Shown here piece by piece: positions 26,039 through 35,293 of a stretch of 64,000 bases of DNA. Made by a program: the position numbers and the translations under genes. The stretch spans positions 44,998 through 108,997 of the forward strand of contig NZ_JAIWNB010000032.1 in assembly GCF_020215705.1 (NCBI RefSeq). Reading direction: 5' to 3'. The DNA is from Nonomuraea aurantiaca (lineage in GTDB: Bacteria > Actinomycetota > Actinomycetes > Streptosporangiales > Streptosporangiaceae). Every line of letters starts with the position of its first letter. Positions within the stretch are counted from its first letter, which is position 1. Below the pieces are notes generated by a model. It was not told the DNA's origin. It searched no databases and saw only the letters and a program-made list of their open reading frames with translations.

Positions 26039-26593
26039 ATGACCGAGTTCTTACATGTCGTGCTGAGCTTCCCGACGGTGGTATTCACCTTCCTTATCGT
26101 CGTGGTCGCCGGCTACTGGTTCATTGTCATAACCGGCCTCTTCGACTTCGAAGACGGCGAGGCGCCCTGGCTGGGACTGGGCGGAGTGCCCGCCGGGATC
26201 GCACTCTCCCTACTGATCGCGTTCGCGTGGTTGCTCACCTTGATCGGCAGTCAAGTGGCACCGGGGATCGCGCTCCCGGCCGTACCCATCCTTGCCCTGC
26301 TCGGGGCCTGGTTGGCCACGCGGGCCCTGCTCAGCCCGCTGCGGCGGCTCTTCCCCGACTCGCGGCGCCCGTCGCGCGGTGACTTCGTCGGCCAGATGTG
26401 CGTGATCCGCACCGGCCAGGCGACCGCCGACTTCGGGCAGGCCGAGGTCACGGCGCCAGACGGCTCCTCGGCCGTCGTTCAGGTCAGGACGACGGGCCAG
26501 GACCGGCTCGCGCGCGGCGACAACGCGCTCATCTTCGAATACGACACCAACGGCGAATTCTTCTGGGTCATGCCTTACGAAAGCGAGCACTGA
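26039..26593 (+). CDS. OB-fold membrane protein of the flotillin operon (NfeD/YqiJ-like)
   Basis: A 184-residue membrane protein with three helices (VVFTFLIVVVAGYWFIVITG, VPAGIALSLLIAFAWLLTLI, LPAVPILALLGAWLATRALL). A C-terminal beta-rich OB-fold follows (GDFVGQMCVIRTGQATADFG, then VVQVRTTGQDRLARGDNALI). This plan matches YqiJ/NfeD partners that are encoded beside flotillins and help form membrane microdomains. Its stop overlaps the flotillin start (TGATG), so the two are translationally coupled. It is the first gene of a three-gene operon. Confidence 0.85.
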   Translation: MTEFLHVVLSFPTVVFTFLIVVVAGYWFIVITGLFDFEDGEAPWLGLGGVPAGIALSLLIAFAWLLTLIGSQVAPGIALPAVPILALLGAWLATRALLSPLRRLFPDSRRPSRGDFVGQMCVIRTGQATADFGQAEVTAPDGSSAVVQVRTTGQDRLARGDNALIFEYDTNGEFFWVMPYESEH

Positions 26594-28689
26594 TGGACGT
26601 CATCTCCACCGGATTCGGCATATTCCTCGCCGTCGTGCTGGTCATCGTGATCGGCTTACTTGCCGTCATCAGCCGCCTTTTCCGGAAGGTCGAACAGGGC
26701 AAGGCCCTCATCATCTCGAAGGTCAACAAGGTCGACGTGACGTTCACCGGGGCCACCGTGCTCCCCGTCTTTCACAAGGCCGAGATCATGGACATCTCGG
26801 TGAAGACCATCGAGATCGAACGGACCGGCCGCGAGGGGCTGATCTGCCGGGACAACATCCGGGCCGACATCAAGATCACCTTCTTCGTACGCGTCAACAA
26901 GACCGCCGAGGACGTCATCAAGGTCGCCCAGGCCATCGGCACCGTCCGGGCCAGCGACGAGTCGACCCTGCAGGCGCTGTTCAACGCGAAGTTCTCGGAG
27001 GCGCTCAAGACCGCCGGCAAGCAGCTCGACTTCGTCGATCTCTACACCAAGCGTGACGAGTTCCGTGACCAGATCGTCCGGCTCATCGGTACCGACCTCA
27101 ACGGCTACAGCCTGGAGGACGCGGCCATCGACTACCTGGAGCAGACCTCGCTGGCCGCGCTGGACAAGAGCAACATCCTCGACGCGCAGGGCATCCGCAA
27201 GATCACTGAACTGACGGCGATCGAGCACGTACGGACCAACGAGTTCCAGCGCCGCGAGGAGAAGGAGATCACCCGCCAGAACGTGGACGCCCGCGAGGCG
27301 ATCCTGGAGCTGCAGCGCCGGCAGGCCGACGCCGAGGTCAAGCAGCGGCGCGAGATCGAGACGATGAAGGCCCGCGAGGAGGCGGAGATCGCCCGCGTGG
27401 CGGCCGAGGAGCGGCTGAAGTCGCAGTCGGCCAACATCAAGACCGACGAGCAGCTCGGCGTCCAGCACGAGAACCGGGCCCGTGAGGTCGCCGTCGCGGA
27501 GAAGAACCGCGAGCGGGTGATCGCGATCGAGACCGAGCGGATCGAGAAGGACCGCATGCTGGAGATCATCGCCCGCGAGCGGGAGACCGAGCTGTCGCGC
27601 ATCGCCAAGGACAAAGAGGTCGAGACCGAGAAGCGGTCGATCGCCGAGGTGGTACGCGAGCGGATCGCCGTCGACAAGACGGTGGCCGAGCAGGAGGAGA
27701 GCATCAAGCGGCTGCGCGTGGTCGAGGAGGCCGAGCGTACCCGGCAGAGCGTGATCATCGCCGCCGAGGCCGAGGCGCAGGAGAATCTGGTCAAGGGCAT
27801 CAAGGCGGCCGAGGCCGCGGAGGCGGCCTCGAAGTTCAAGGCCCGCGAGGAGCTGACGCTGGCCGAGGCCAGGCAGCAGGCCGCCGAGCTCGACACCCGA
27901 GCCAAGATCAGGCTGGCCGAGGGCATCCAGGCCGAGTCGGCGGCTGCCGGGCTGGCCGAGGTCCAGGTCAAGGAGCGTGACGCGGAGGCGATCGAGAAGG
28001 TCGGCCGCGCGGAGGCGGCGGTCCTGGCCGAGAGGCTGCGGGCCGAGGCGGAGGGCGCCAGGTCCATGGCCATGGTCGAGGGCGACCGGCTCAAGGCGCG
28101 GGCCGAGGGCGAGCAGGCGATGGCCCTGGCCGCCGCGACGGCGGTGGGCGAGAAGCTCAAGGCCGAGGCCGAGGGTCTGACCGAGAAGGCCGCCGCGATG
28201 GCCGCGCTCGACGACGCGAGCCGGGGGCACGAGGAGTTCCGCCTGCGACTGGAGGCCGACAAGGACGTACGCCTCAAGCAGATCGACGTCACGCGGCAGG
28301 TGGCGGAGTCGCAGGCAAGCGTGCTGGCCGCCGGTCTGGCCAAGGCGAACATCGACATCGTCGGCGGCGACACGATGTTCTTCGACAAGGTCGTGGGCTC
28401 GATCACCGCGGGCAAGGTGGTGGACGGGTTCGTGGAGCACTCGCAGGTCGCCGGCACGCTGGCGGCGCCGTACCTCAACGGGTCGGCCAGCCTCGCGGGT
28501 GACCTCAGCGCGCTGGTCAACGGGGTGAGCACCGAGGACCTGAAGAACCTGACCGTGTCGGCGCTGCTGCTCCGGCTCATCCAGAACGGCGGCCCCGACT
28601 CGGGCCCGCTGGGCGAGCTCCTGGAGACGGCCCGCCGCCTGGGCGTGGCCGACTCCCCGGTGGCCGCGCTCACCGCCGCGAAGGTCTGA
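26593..28689 (+). CDS. Flotillin (YqiK-like SPFH/band-7 protein)
   Basis: A 698-residue membrane scaffold. One membrane helix (residues 8-26, FGIFLAVVLVIVIGLLAVI) is followed by an SPFH domain (about 35-200; VEQGKALIISKVNKVDVTF, IEIERTGREGLICRDNIRAD). A long charged coiled coil rich in Glu-Ala-Arg repeats runs to about residue 570 (RAEGEQAMALAAATAVGEKL). The C-terminal 120 residues include GGDTMFFDKVVGSITAGKVV, typical of YqiK-type flotillins. These oligomerise into membrane platforms. The gene overlaps the OB-fold gene at its start, and the AAA+ gene begins 6 bases after its stop, so all three should work together. Confidence 0.93.
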   Translation: MDVISTGFGIFLAVVLVIVIGLLAVISRLFRKVEQGKALIISKVNKVDVTFTGATVLPVFHKAEIMDISVKTIEIERTGREGLICRDNIRADIKITFFVRVNKTAEDVIKVAQAIGTVRASDESTLQALFNAKFSEALKTAGKQLDFVDLYTKRDEFRDQIVRLIGTDLNGYSLEDAAIDYLEQTSLAALDKSNILDAQGIRKITELTAIEHVRTNEFQRREEKEITRQNVDAREAILELQRRQADAEVKQRREIETMKAREEAEIARVAAEERLKSQSANIKTDEQLGVQHENRAREVAVAEKNRERVIAIETERIEKDRMLEIIARERETELSRIAKDKEVETEKRSIAEVVRERIAVDKTVAEQEESIKRLRVVEEAERTRQSVIIAAEAEAQENLVKGIKAAEAAEAASKFKAREELTLAEARQQAAELDTRAKIRLAEGIQAESAAAGLAEVQVKERDAEAIEKVGRAEAAVLAERLRAEAEGARSMAMVEGDRLKARAEGEQAMALAAATAVGEKLKAEAEGLTEKAAAMAALDDASRGHEEFRLRLEADKDVRLKQIDVTRQVAESQASVLAAGLAKANIDIVGGDTMFFDKVVGSITAGKVVDGFVEHSQVAGTLAAPYLNGSASLAGDLSALVNGVSTEDLKNLTVSALLLRLIQNGGPDSGPLGELLETARRLGVADSPVAALTAAKV

Positions 28690-28695
28690 TCGCGC

Positions 28696-31600
28696 GTGAC
28701 CGACGACGCACAGCGCCAAAACTCCCGTACGGCGGAGCCCGGCGCGACCGCTCCAGCCGGCCAGGTCGGCCTGGAGGCCGGGACCTATGAGGTGCTCAAG
28801 TCCCGGCTGGAAGCTCAGGCCAAGGCCCTGGCCGCGGCCACCGAAGGGGTCAACGCCCAGCGCCTGACCGTCTTCGGCGGCACGGAGCTCCGCCTGCTCG
28901 GCACCGAGCGCATCCGTACGGACAACAACTGCGTTCCCCGGGACATCGTCTCGCTGGGCGGCGTCATGCTGTTCGGCTACAACGTCTTCATCGGGCTGAA
29001 GCCGGAGACCACGGTCGCCGACGTCTTCTCCGTGCACCGCTTCACCAGGGACGGCGACGCCTTCAGGTTCGACCCCGACCGTCTCCCGGCCCTGGACGAA
29101 CCGGCGTTCCAGAAGGACTTCGCCGAGCTGTACCGCTACTACAAGGACTCCAGGCTCCACCACCTGAGACGCGTCGAGGGCAAGCTGCTGGCCGTCTTCC
29201 AGACCGGGCCGGCCGACACCCGGGTCTTCCGATGGACGGTCGACCCCCAAGGAGTCACGAAATATCAGGACAACAGGGGTGAGCGGGACCATGCTTTCCC
29301 GCCCTCGCACGACTTCGTGTGGACCCCGGCCACCCGCGACGACCACGTGCTCGGCCGCCACCCGCACATCTCCATCCGCGACGAGGTGTTCGTCGAAACG
29401 GTCGGCGGCGACCTCACCATCAAGATCGAGAACAACACCGAGACCGGCGAGGGCATCTACGCCGAGCCCGTGGCCGAGCCCCTCCAGAGCCTGGCCGACG
29501 CCGACGTGGAGCACGCCGTCATCGGCCCGCTCATTTTGATCAGGATCCGGCCGTACAAGGAGCCCGACTGGCGCCACCTGGTCTTCAACACCCGTACCAA
29601 GGCCGTGACCAGGCTCGACGGCATCGGCCAGGCCTGCCAGCGTCTCCCCGAGGACCAGGGGTTGATCTTCCCCGGCGGCTACTACCTGGCCACCGGGGTC
29701 AGCAAGACGTTCGACACGGACGTCACGGACCTGGAGTTCGAGCGGGTGGTCCGCTCCCCCAACGGCGAGGACGTCATGTACGTCTTCCACGCCAGGGGCG
29801 ACGGCCGCTCCCTGCTCCTGCCGTACAACGTCATCAGGAAGGAGGTGGCCAATCCCATCGTCTGCCACGGCTACTCCCTGTTCGACGACGGCACGATGGT
29901 GGTCTTCCGCGCCACCTCCGAGGAGCCGACGCGGGTCCACCCCATGCAGGTCTGGCAGACGCCGTACGTCTCCGACACCTACGCCGCCGCCCAGCCCACC
30001 GGCACCGGCCCGCTGGAGCGCATCGGCAACGCCGAGCTGGTGCGCGGCATCTCCGACTGCCTGTCGGTGGCCCGCATGATCGGCGAGATGGCGCCGTCGG
30101 CCGCCACGTTCGAAGCGCTGATCGCCGCCTGTACGCGGGCCTTCGACCACTACCACTGGCTCGGCGAGCAGGGCCTGCGCGCCCCGCTCTCCGAGGTACG
30201 GGCCACGGCTGAGCAGGTCCTCGACGAGTACGAGCACGTGGAGGCGCTCACCCGCCAGGCCGCCCGCACCCTCACCGAGGCCACGGAGGAGACCACCCGG
30301 CTCGTCCGGCAGGCCCGAGGCGACACCCCCGCAACCGCCGACGCCTGGGTGACGCTGCTGGCCACGTTGCGCCGGGCCCAGGGCCGCCTGGTGACGCTGC
30401 GCGAGGTCCGCTACCTCGACCTCGCCCAGCTGGACAAATTGACCGGATCGCTGGCCGACGAGCTGGTCTCCGTAGGGCAGCGGGCCGTCGTGTTCCTCCA
30501 AGGGGCCGACGCGTTCACCGGCTACCACGAGGCGGTCGAGCGATTGGCCGCCGAGGCCGCCGCGATCACCACCGTCGCCGAGGCCGAGCCGGTCACGGAA
30601 CGCCTGGCCACCCAGTCCGAGGGGCTGGAGGTCGTCACCGAGGTCGTGGGCTCGCTCGAGATCGCCGACGCCACCGTACGCACCGCCATCCTGGAGCGCA
30701 TCGCCGAGGTGCTCGGCGGCGTGAACCGGGCGCGGGCCCTCCTGGACGGCCGCCGGCGGGAGCTGCTCGGGGCCGAAGGACGGGCGGCGTTCGCGGCCGA
30801 GTTCGCGCTGCTCGGGCAGGCCATCACCGGCGCGCTGGCGGTGGCGGACACGCCTGAGCGGTGCGACGAGCAGCTCGGCAGGCTGATGCTGCGGCTGGAG
30901 GCGCTGGAGACGCGTTTCGGCGAGTTCGACGACTTCGCCGCCCGGCTCGCGGGCAAGCGGGACGACGTCTACGAGGCGTTCTCGGCCCGCAAGCAGACGC
31001 AGCTGGACGAGCTCGCCCGCCGGGCCGACCGGATCTTCGCCTCGGCCGAGCGCATCCTGGGCAGCATCACCAGGCGGCTGCCGTCGCTGGGCTCGCTCGA
31101 CGAGGTCAACACCTTTTTCGCCACCGACCCGATGGTGGCCAAGCTCCGCTCGGTCGCCACCGAGCTGCGCGGGCTCGGCGACGCGGTACGGGCCGAGGAG
31201 CTGGACGGCAGGGTCAAGGCAGCGCAGCAGGAGGCGGGCCGGGCCCTGCGCGACCGCCTCGACCTGTTCTCCGACGGCGGCGAGACGCTGCGCCTGGGGC
31301 GGCACCGGTTCGCGGTCAACACCCAGCCGATCGACCTCACGCTGGTGCCGCACGACGGCGACATGCATTTCGCCATCACCGGGACCGACTATCGCTCCCC
31401 CGCCCCCGCCGCGTTCGCCGACACGCGCCCCTTCTGGGAGCAGCTGCTCGCTTCGGAGACCCCGGAGGTCTACCGCGCCGAGCACCTGGCCGCCTCGCTG
31501 CTCGACGTGGCGGTGCCGGGCGGGCCGCTCCAGGACCTCGTACGGCAGGCGGCCGAACAGCGCTACGACGAGGGGTACGAACGCGGCGTCCACGACCACG

Positions 31601-33552
31601 ACGCGACCGCCATCCTCGACACGCTGCTGCGGCTCCGGGAGGGAGCGGGGCTGCTGCGGTATCCGCCGGACGCCCGGGCGGCGGCCCAGCTGTACTGGGC
31701 GTTCGGGGTGGACGAGGTTTCACGTAAAACATTGGCCACACGGGCCGCGTCGCTGGTGCGCGCCCGCACGGTCTTCGGCCCGACACCGGAGCTTGCCGCT
31801 CTCGCAACGGAACTGGGCTCGCACATCGCCGCATTCCACCCGGGGCCCGGCGAGATCGCCTCGCTCGCCGGAGAGTATCTCGTCGAGGAGCTCGCCACCC
31901 AGCCCACCGGCTTCGTCACCAGCGCGGCGGCCCGCGCCCTCCTCCAGGGCTTCCACCAGGCGCTCGGCCCGGCCAGGTCACGCGAGTTCGAGGAGGATCT
32001 CCAGGCCGTGGCGCTGCCCGAGCGGCTGGAGCTGGCCCGGGCCTGGATTGGCGCCTTCGGCAAGGGCCCCGAGGTGCCCGAGTCCATCGCCGTACAGCTC
32101 TGCGACCTGCCCCGGCACGACTCCAGCGCCACACTGACCGCCACGGTGGAGGGCCTGCTGGGCACCCACCCGCGCGTCGCCGACCGCAAGCTGGAGCTGC
32201 GCCTGGACGAGACGCTGGCCAGGACCCGCCGCTTCCGTACCGAACGCGTCCCCGCCTACCGGGCCTACCAGAAGCGGCGCACCGAGCTGGTGACCGCCGA
32301 GCGGGCCCGGCTGCGGCTGGAGGAGTATCGCCCCAAGGTCATGAGCGCGTTCGTCCGCAACCGGCTGCTCGACGAGGTGTACCTGCCGCTGATCGGCGAC
32401 AACCTGGCCAAGCAGCTGGGCGCCGCCGGCGGGGACAAGCGGACCGACCAGATGGGCCTGCTGCTGCTCATCTCGCCGCCGGGCTACGGCAAGACGACGC
32501 TCATGGAGTACGTCGCCAGCCGGCTCGGCCTGGTCTTCGTCAAGGTGAACGGCCCGGCGCTCGGCCACACCGTCACCTCGCTCGACCCGGCGGAGGCGCC
32601 CGACGCGACGGCCAGGCAGGAGGTCGAGAAGATCTCCTTCGCCCTGGAGACCGGCAACAACACGCTGCTGTACCTGGACGACATCCAGCACACCTCGCCC
32701 GAGCTGCTGCAGAAGTTCATCTCGCTGTGCGACGCCCAGCGCCGGATCGAGGGCGTATGGAACGGCCGCACCCGCACCTACGACCTGCGCGGCAAGCGGT
32801 TCGCGGTGTGCATGGCGGGCAACCCGTACACCGAGTCGGGCCGGCGCTTCCGCATCCCCGACATGCTCGCCAACCGCGCCGACGTCTGGAACCTCGGCGA
32901 CGTGCTCTCGGGCAAGGACGAGCTGTTCGCGCTGAGCTACATCGACAACGCGCTCACCTCCAACCCGGTGCTCGCGCCGCTCTCCGCCCGTGACCGGGCC
33001 GACGTCGAGCTCCTGGTACGGCTGGCGCGCGGCGACCAGAGCGCCCGGCCGGACCAGCTCCGGCACCCGTATGCCAAGACCGAGCTGGACCAGATCCTCA
33101 GCGTGCTGCGCAAGCTGGTGCGGGTGCAGGAGGTCGTGCTGGCCAACAACCAGGCGTACATCGCCTCGGCCGGGCAGTCGGACGCCGCGCGCACCGAGCC
33201 GCCGTTCCGCCTGCAGGGCTCGTACCGGAACATGAACAAGCTGGCCGAGCGGATCGTGCCCGCCATGAACGAGGCCGAGCTGGAGGCGGTCATCGACGAC
33301 CACTACCTCGGCGAGGCGCAGACCTTGACGAGCGACGCGGAGGCCAACCTGCTCAAGCTCGCCGAGCTGCGCGGCCGGCTCACCCCCGCCCAGGCCGCCC
33401 GCTGGAGCGACATCAAGGCGGCCTACCTGCGCGCCAAGGCGCTCGGCGGCGCCGAGGACGACCCGATGACCAGGGCCGTGGGCGCCCTCGGCCTGCTCGC
33501 GGACCGGGTGGGCGAGGTCGGCTCGGCCATCAGGGAGAACACGACGGACTGA
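28696..33552 (+). CDS. Giant AAA+ ATPase (DUF3686-type) of the flotillin operon
   Basis: A 1,618-residue protein. Residues about 45-380 form a DUF3686-like beta-rich domain (FGGTELRLLGTERIRTDNNC). Residues 380-1,200 are mostly helical with coiled-coil character. Then comes one AAA+ module: Walker A SPPGYGKTTLMEYV (about 1,261), Walker B LLYLDDIQHT (about 1,324) and an Arg-containing RADVWNLGDVL region. Family members are labelled DNA-repair ATPase, but I see no nuclease or helicase motif. Linkage to a flotillin suggests membrane-associated protein remodelling. The start is GTG 28696, and a hairpin follows the stop. Function is unproven. Confidence 0.8.
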   Translation: MTDDAQRQNSRTAEPGATAPAGQVGLEAGTYEVLKSRLEAQAKALAAATEGVNAQRLTVFGGTELRLLGTERIRTDNNCVPRDIVSLGGVMLFGYNVFIGLKPETTVADVFSVHRFTRDGDAFRFDPDRLPALDEPAFQKDFAELYRYYKDSRLHHLRRVEGKLLAVFQTGPADTRVFRWTVDPQGVTKYQDNRGERDHAFPPSHDFVWTPATRDDHVLGRHPHISIRDEVFVETVGGDLTIKIENNTETGEGIYAEPVAEPLQSLADADVEHAVIGPLILIRIRPYKEPDWRHLVFNTRTKAVTRLDGIGQACQRLPEDQGLIFPGGYYLATGVSKTFDTDVTDLEFERVVRSPNGEDVMYVFHARGDGRSLLLPYNVIRKEVANPIVCHGYSLFDDGTMVVFRATSEEPTRVHPMQVWQTPYVSDTYAAAQPTGTGPLERIGNAELVRGISDCLSVARMIGEMAPSAATFEALIAACTRAFDHYHWLGEQGLRAPLSEVRATAEQVLDEYEHVEALTRQAARTLTEATEETTRLVRQARGDTPATADAWVTLLATLRRAQGRLVTLREVRYLDLAQLDKLTGSLADELVSVGQRAVVFLQGADAFTGYHEAVERLAAEAAAITTVAEAEPVTERLATQSEGLEVVTEVVGSLEIADATVRTAILERIAEVLGGVNRARALLDGRRRELLGAEGRAAFAAEFALLGQAITGALAVADTPERCDEQLGRLMLRLEALETRFGEFDDFAARLAGKRDDVYEAFSARKQTQLDELARRADRIFASAERILGSITRRLPSLGSLDEVNTFFATDPMVAKLRSVATELRGLGDAVRAEELDGRVKAAQQEAGRALRDRLDLFSDGGETLRLGRHRFAVNTQPIDLTLVPHDGDMHFAITGTDYRSPAPAAFADTRPFWEQLLASETPEVYRAEHLAASLLDVAVPGGPLQDLVRQAAEQRYDEGYERGVHDHDATAILDTLLRLREGAGLLRYPPDARAAAQLYWAFGVDEVSRKTLATRAASLVRARTVFGPTPELAALATELGSHIAAFHPGPGEIASLAGEYLVEELATQPTGFVTSAAARALLQGFHQALGPARSREFEEDLQAVALPERLELARAWIGAFGKGPEVPESIAVQLCDLPRHDSSATLTATVEGLLGTHPRVADRKLELRLDETLARTRRFRTERVPAYRAYQKRRTELVTAERARLRLEEYRPKVMSAFVRNRLLDEVYLPLIGDNLAKQLGAAGGDKRTDQMGLLLLISPPGYGKTTLMEYVASRLGLVFVKVNGPALGHTVTSLDPAEAPDATARQEVEKISFALETGNNTLLYLDDIQHTSPELLQKFISLCDAQRRIEGVWNGRTRTYDLRGKRFAVCMAGNPYTESGRRFRIPDMLANRADVWNLGDVLSGKDELFALSYIDNALTSNPVLAPLSARDRADVELLVRLARGDQSARPDQLRHPYAKTELDQILSVLRKLVRVQEVVLANNQAYIASAGQSDAARTEPPFRLQGSYRNMNKLAERIVPAMNEAELEAVIDDHYLGEAQTLTSDAEANLLKLAELRGRLTPAQAARWSDIKAAYLRAKALGGAEDDPMTRAVGALGLLADRVGEVGSAIRENTTD

Positions 33553-33558
33553 CGCGCG

Positions 33559-33580
33559 GTCACCGCGGCTTCGCGGTGAC
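33559..33580 (+). terminator. Terminator of the flotillin operon
   Basis: GTCACCGCG (33559-33567), loop GCTT, CGCGGTGAC (33572-33580): a perfect nine-base stem with a four-base loop, six bases after the ATPase stop. Confidence 0.7.
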
Positions 33581-33619
33581 GCGGCGGACAGACGGACCGT
33601 CAGGCGACTGACGCGCGCG

Positions 33620-34096
33620 TCACGGCGACGAGGTCAGCTGCGACGTGCACTGGCGCTGGATGGCCGTGGCCCGGTTGAGGAAGTCGAGGATCAGCTCCAG
33701 CTGCTCGTCCGAGTAGCCGGCGTAGAGCTCGGACAGCCCGGTCACGAGCGGCTCGAAGACCTCGGCGCCGCCGGCCAGCGCCTCGTGGTTGACCTCGACG
33801 ATCACCCGCCGCCGGTCCTTGGTGTCGCGGGTACGGCGTACGAGCCACTTGCTCTCCAACCGGTCGATCAGCCCGCTCACCGAGGCGGGCGCGAGGCCGG
33901 TGTGCTGCGCCAGCTCCCCCGCCGTCAGCGGGCCCAGCCGTTGCAGCAGGTCGAGCGCCTTCTCCTCGGTCATCCCCACCCCCAGCAGCTCGCCGACGGC
34001 GCTGTGGAACATCACGGCGGCGTTGCTGTTGTCCCGCCCGGCCACGAACAGGGCTTCGAGCAAATTCTTTCGGTGTTCCGAAATATCTCTGGACAC
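33620..34096 (-). CDS. MarR-family regulator
   Basis: About 158 residues. The winged helix is LTAGELAQHTGLAPASVSGL followed by IDRLESKWLVRRTRDTKDRR. I place the start at GTG 34096 because GGGAGGGAGGG lies just upstream. The in-frame ATG at 34114 has only four bases between it and the operator palindrome and no room for a ribosome site. It is divergent from a flavin monooxygenase gene and most likely represses it until a phenolic or similar ligand binds. Confidence 0.88.
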   Translation of the reverse strand: MSRDISEHRKNLLEALFVAGRDNSNAAVMFHSAVGELLGVGMTEEKALDLLQRLGPLTAGELAQHTGLAPASVSGLIDRLESKWLVRRTRDTKDRRRVIVEVNHEALAGGAEVFEPLVTGLSELYAGYSDEQLELILDFLNRATAIQRQCTSQLTSSP

Positions 34097-34117
34097 GGCC
34101 CTCCCTCCCGGCATATA

Positions 34118-34137
34118 TTTCGTTCGACCGAACGAAA
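34118..34137. promoter_or_regulatory. Perfect palindromic MarR operator
   Basis: TTTCGTTCG-AC-CGAACGAAA: nine-base perfect arms around a two-base centre, midway between the MarR gene and the flavin monooxygenase gene and 10 bases before the ATG of the latter. A binding protein here would block translation start and both promoters. Confidence 0.75.
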
Positions 34138-34147
34138 GGTTATCACC

Positions 34148-35293
34148 ATGAAGGCTCTGATCATAGGATGCGGCATCGGCGGCCCCACCACCGCGATGGC
34201 CCTGCGTGAGACCGGCATCGACGCCGAGATCTTCGAGGCCTACCCGGACACGGCCGAGAATGTCGGCTCGTTTCTCAACGTCGCCTCGAACGGCTTGGAC
34301 GCGCTACGCGTCCTGGGCGCGCACCGCCGAGTGCTGGCCGCCGGCATCCCCACCCCGAGGATGGTCATGTGGAGCGGCTCCGGCAAGCGCCTCGGCGAGG
34401 TGGCCAACGGCCTGGCCCTGGACGACGGCACGGTGAGCCACACGATCCTGCGCTCCGACCTCTACCGCATCGTCCGCGACGAGGCACTCTCCCGCGGCAT
34501 CAAGATCTCGTACGGCAAGCGCCTGGTCTCCTTCGACGACACGGGCGACCAGGTGACGGCCCGCTTCGAGGACGGCACGGAGGAGACGGGCGACATACTG
34601 ATCGCCGCCGACGGCGTCCACTCGCGGACCCGCGCCCTGCTCGACCCGAGCGCCCCGAAGCCGCGTTACAGCGGCCTCTACAGCTCCGGCGGACTCGTCC
34701 ACGACCGGAGGTTCACCGGCGAGCCGGGCGTCTACAACATGGTCTTCGGCAAGCGCGCCTTCTTCGGCTACACCGTGGCCGCCTCCGGCGAGACCTGGTG
34801 GTTCGCCAACCTGCCCCGCGAGCTGGGCGACGTCCCCGCGGACTGGAAGCCGGTGCTGGTGGCGGCGTTCCGGGACGACGCGAACTTCTCCGCCGAGGTG
34901 ATCGAGCGGAGCGAGGTGGCGCTGGCGCTGCCGATCCACGACCTGCCGCCCCTGCCGACCTGGCACAAGGGACGGGTGGTGCTCACCGGGGACGCCGCGC
35001 ACGCCACCTCGCCGAGCGCCGGGCAGGGCGCCTCGCTGGCCATCGAGGACGCCGTCGTGCTGGCCAGGTGTCTGCGTGAGGCGAAGGACCACCGGGCGGC
35101 GTTCGAGCGGTTCGAGAGCGAGCGGCGCGGGCGGGTGGAGAAGGTCGTCGCCTATTCGCGGACGATCAGCAACAACAAGGCCGCGGGCCCGGTCGCCCGG
35201 GTGTTCCGCGACCTGATGATGCCGATCTTCCTGAAGAAGCTGGCCAGCCAGGAGTCACTGTCCTGGATGTACCGCCACCAGGTCAGCTTGTGA
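34148..35293 (+). CDS. FAD-dependent aromatic-type monooxygenase
   Basis: A 381-residue class A flavin monooxygenase. The dinucleotide motif is ALIIGCGIGGPTTAMALRET, the second FAD/NADPH motif is LIAADGVHSRTRALL (DG motif), and the third is GRVVLTGDAAHATSPSAGQG (GD motif). It resembles FAD-dependent oxidoreductases that hydroxylate aromatic or polyketide rings. ATG 34148 is close behind the MarR palindrome, implying tight repression by the divergent MarR protein. Its 3' end overlaps the DapA-like gene by 39 bases tail to tail. Confidence 0.9.
   Translation: MKALIIGCGIGGPTTAMALRETGIDAEIFEAYPDTAENVGSFLNVASNGLDALRVLGAHRRVLAAGIPTPRMVMWSGSGKRLGEVANGLALDDGTVSHTILRSDLYRIVRDEALSRGIKISYGKRLVSFDDTGDQVTARFEDGTEETGDILIAADGVHSRTRALLDPSAPKPRYSGLYSSGGLVHDRRFTGEPGVYNMVFGKRAFFGYTVAASGETWWFANLPRELGDVPADWKPVLVAAFRDDANFSAEVIERSEVALALPIHDLPPLPTWHKGRVVLTGDAAHATSPSAGQGASLAIEDAVVLARCLREAKDHRAAFERFESERRGRVEKVVAYSRTISNNKAAGPVARVFRDLMMPIFLKKLASQESLSWMYRHQVSL

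Noticed and set aside
26656..31599. 1,647-codon minus-strand open frame
   Set aside because: It is antisense to the flotillin and AAA+ genes, Leu/Gly/Val-rich without domains, and fully explained by codon bias of the sense genes.
34097..34114. Six extra N-terminal codons on the MarR gene (ATG 34114)
   Set aside because: No room for a ribosome site next to the operator; GTG 34096 has a strong one.
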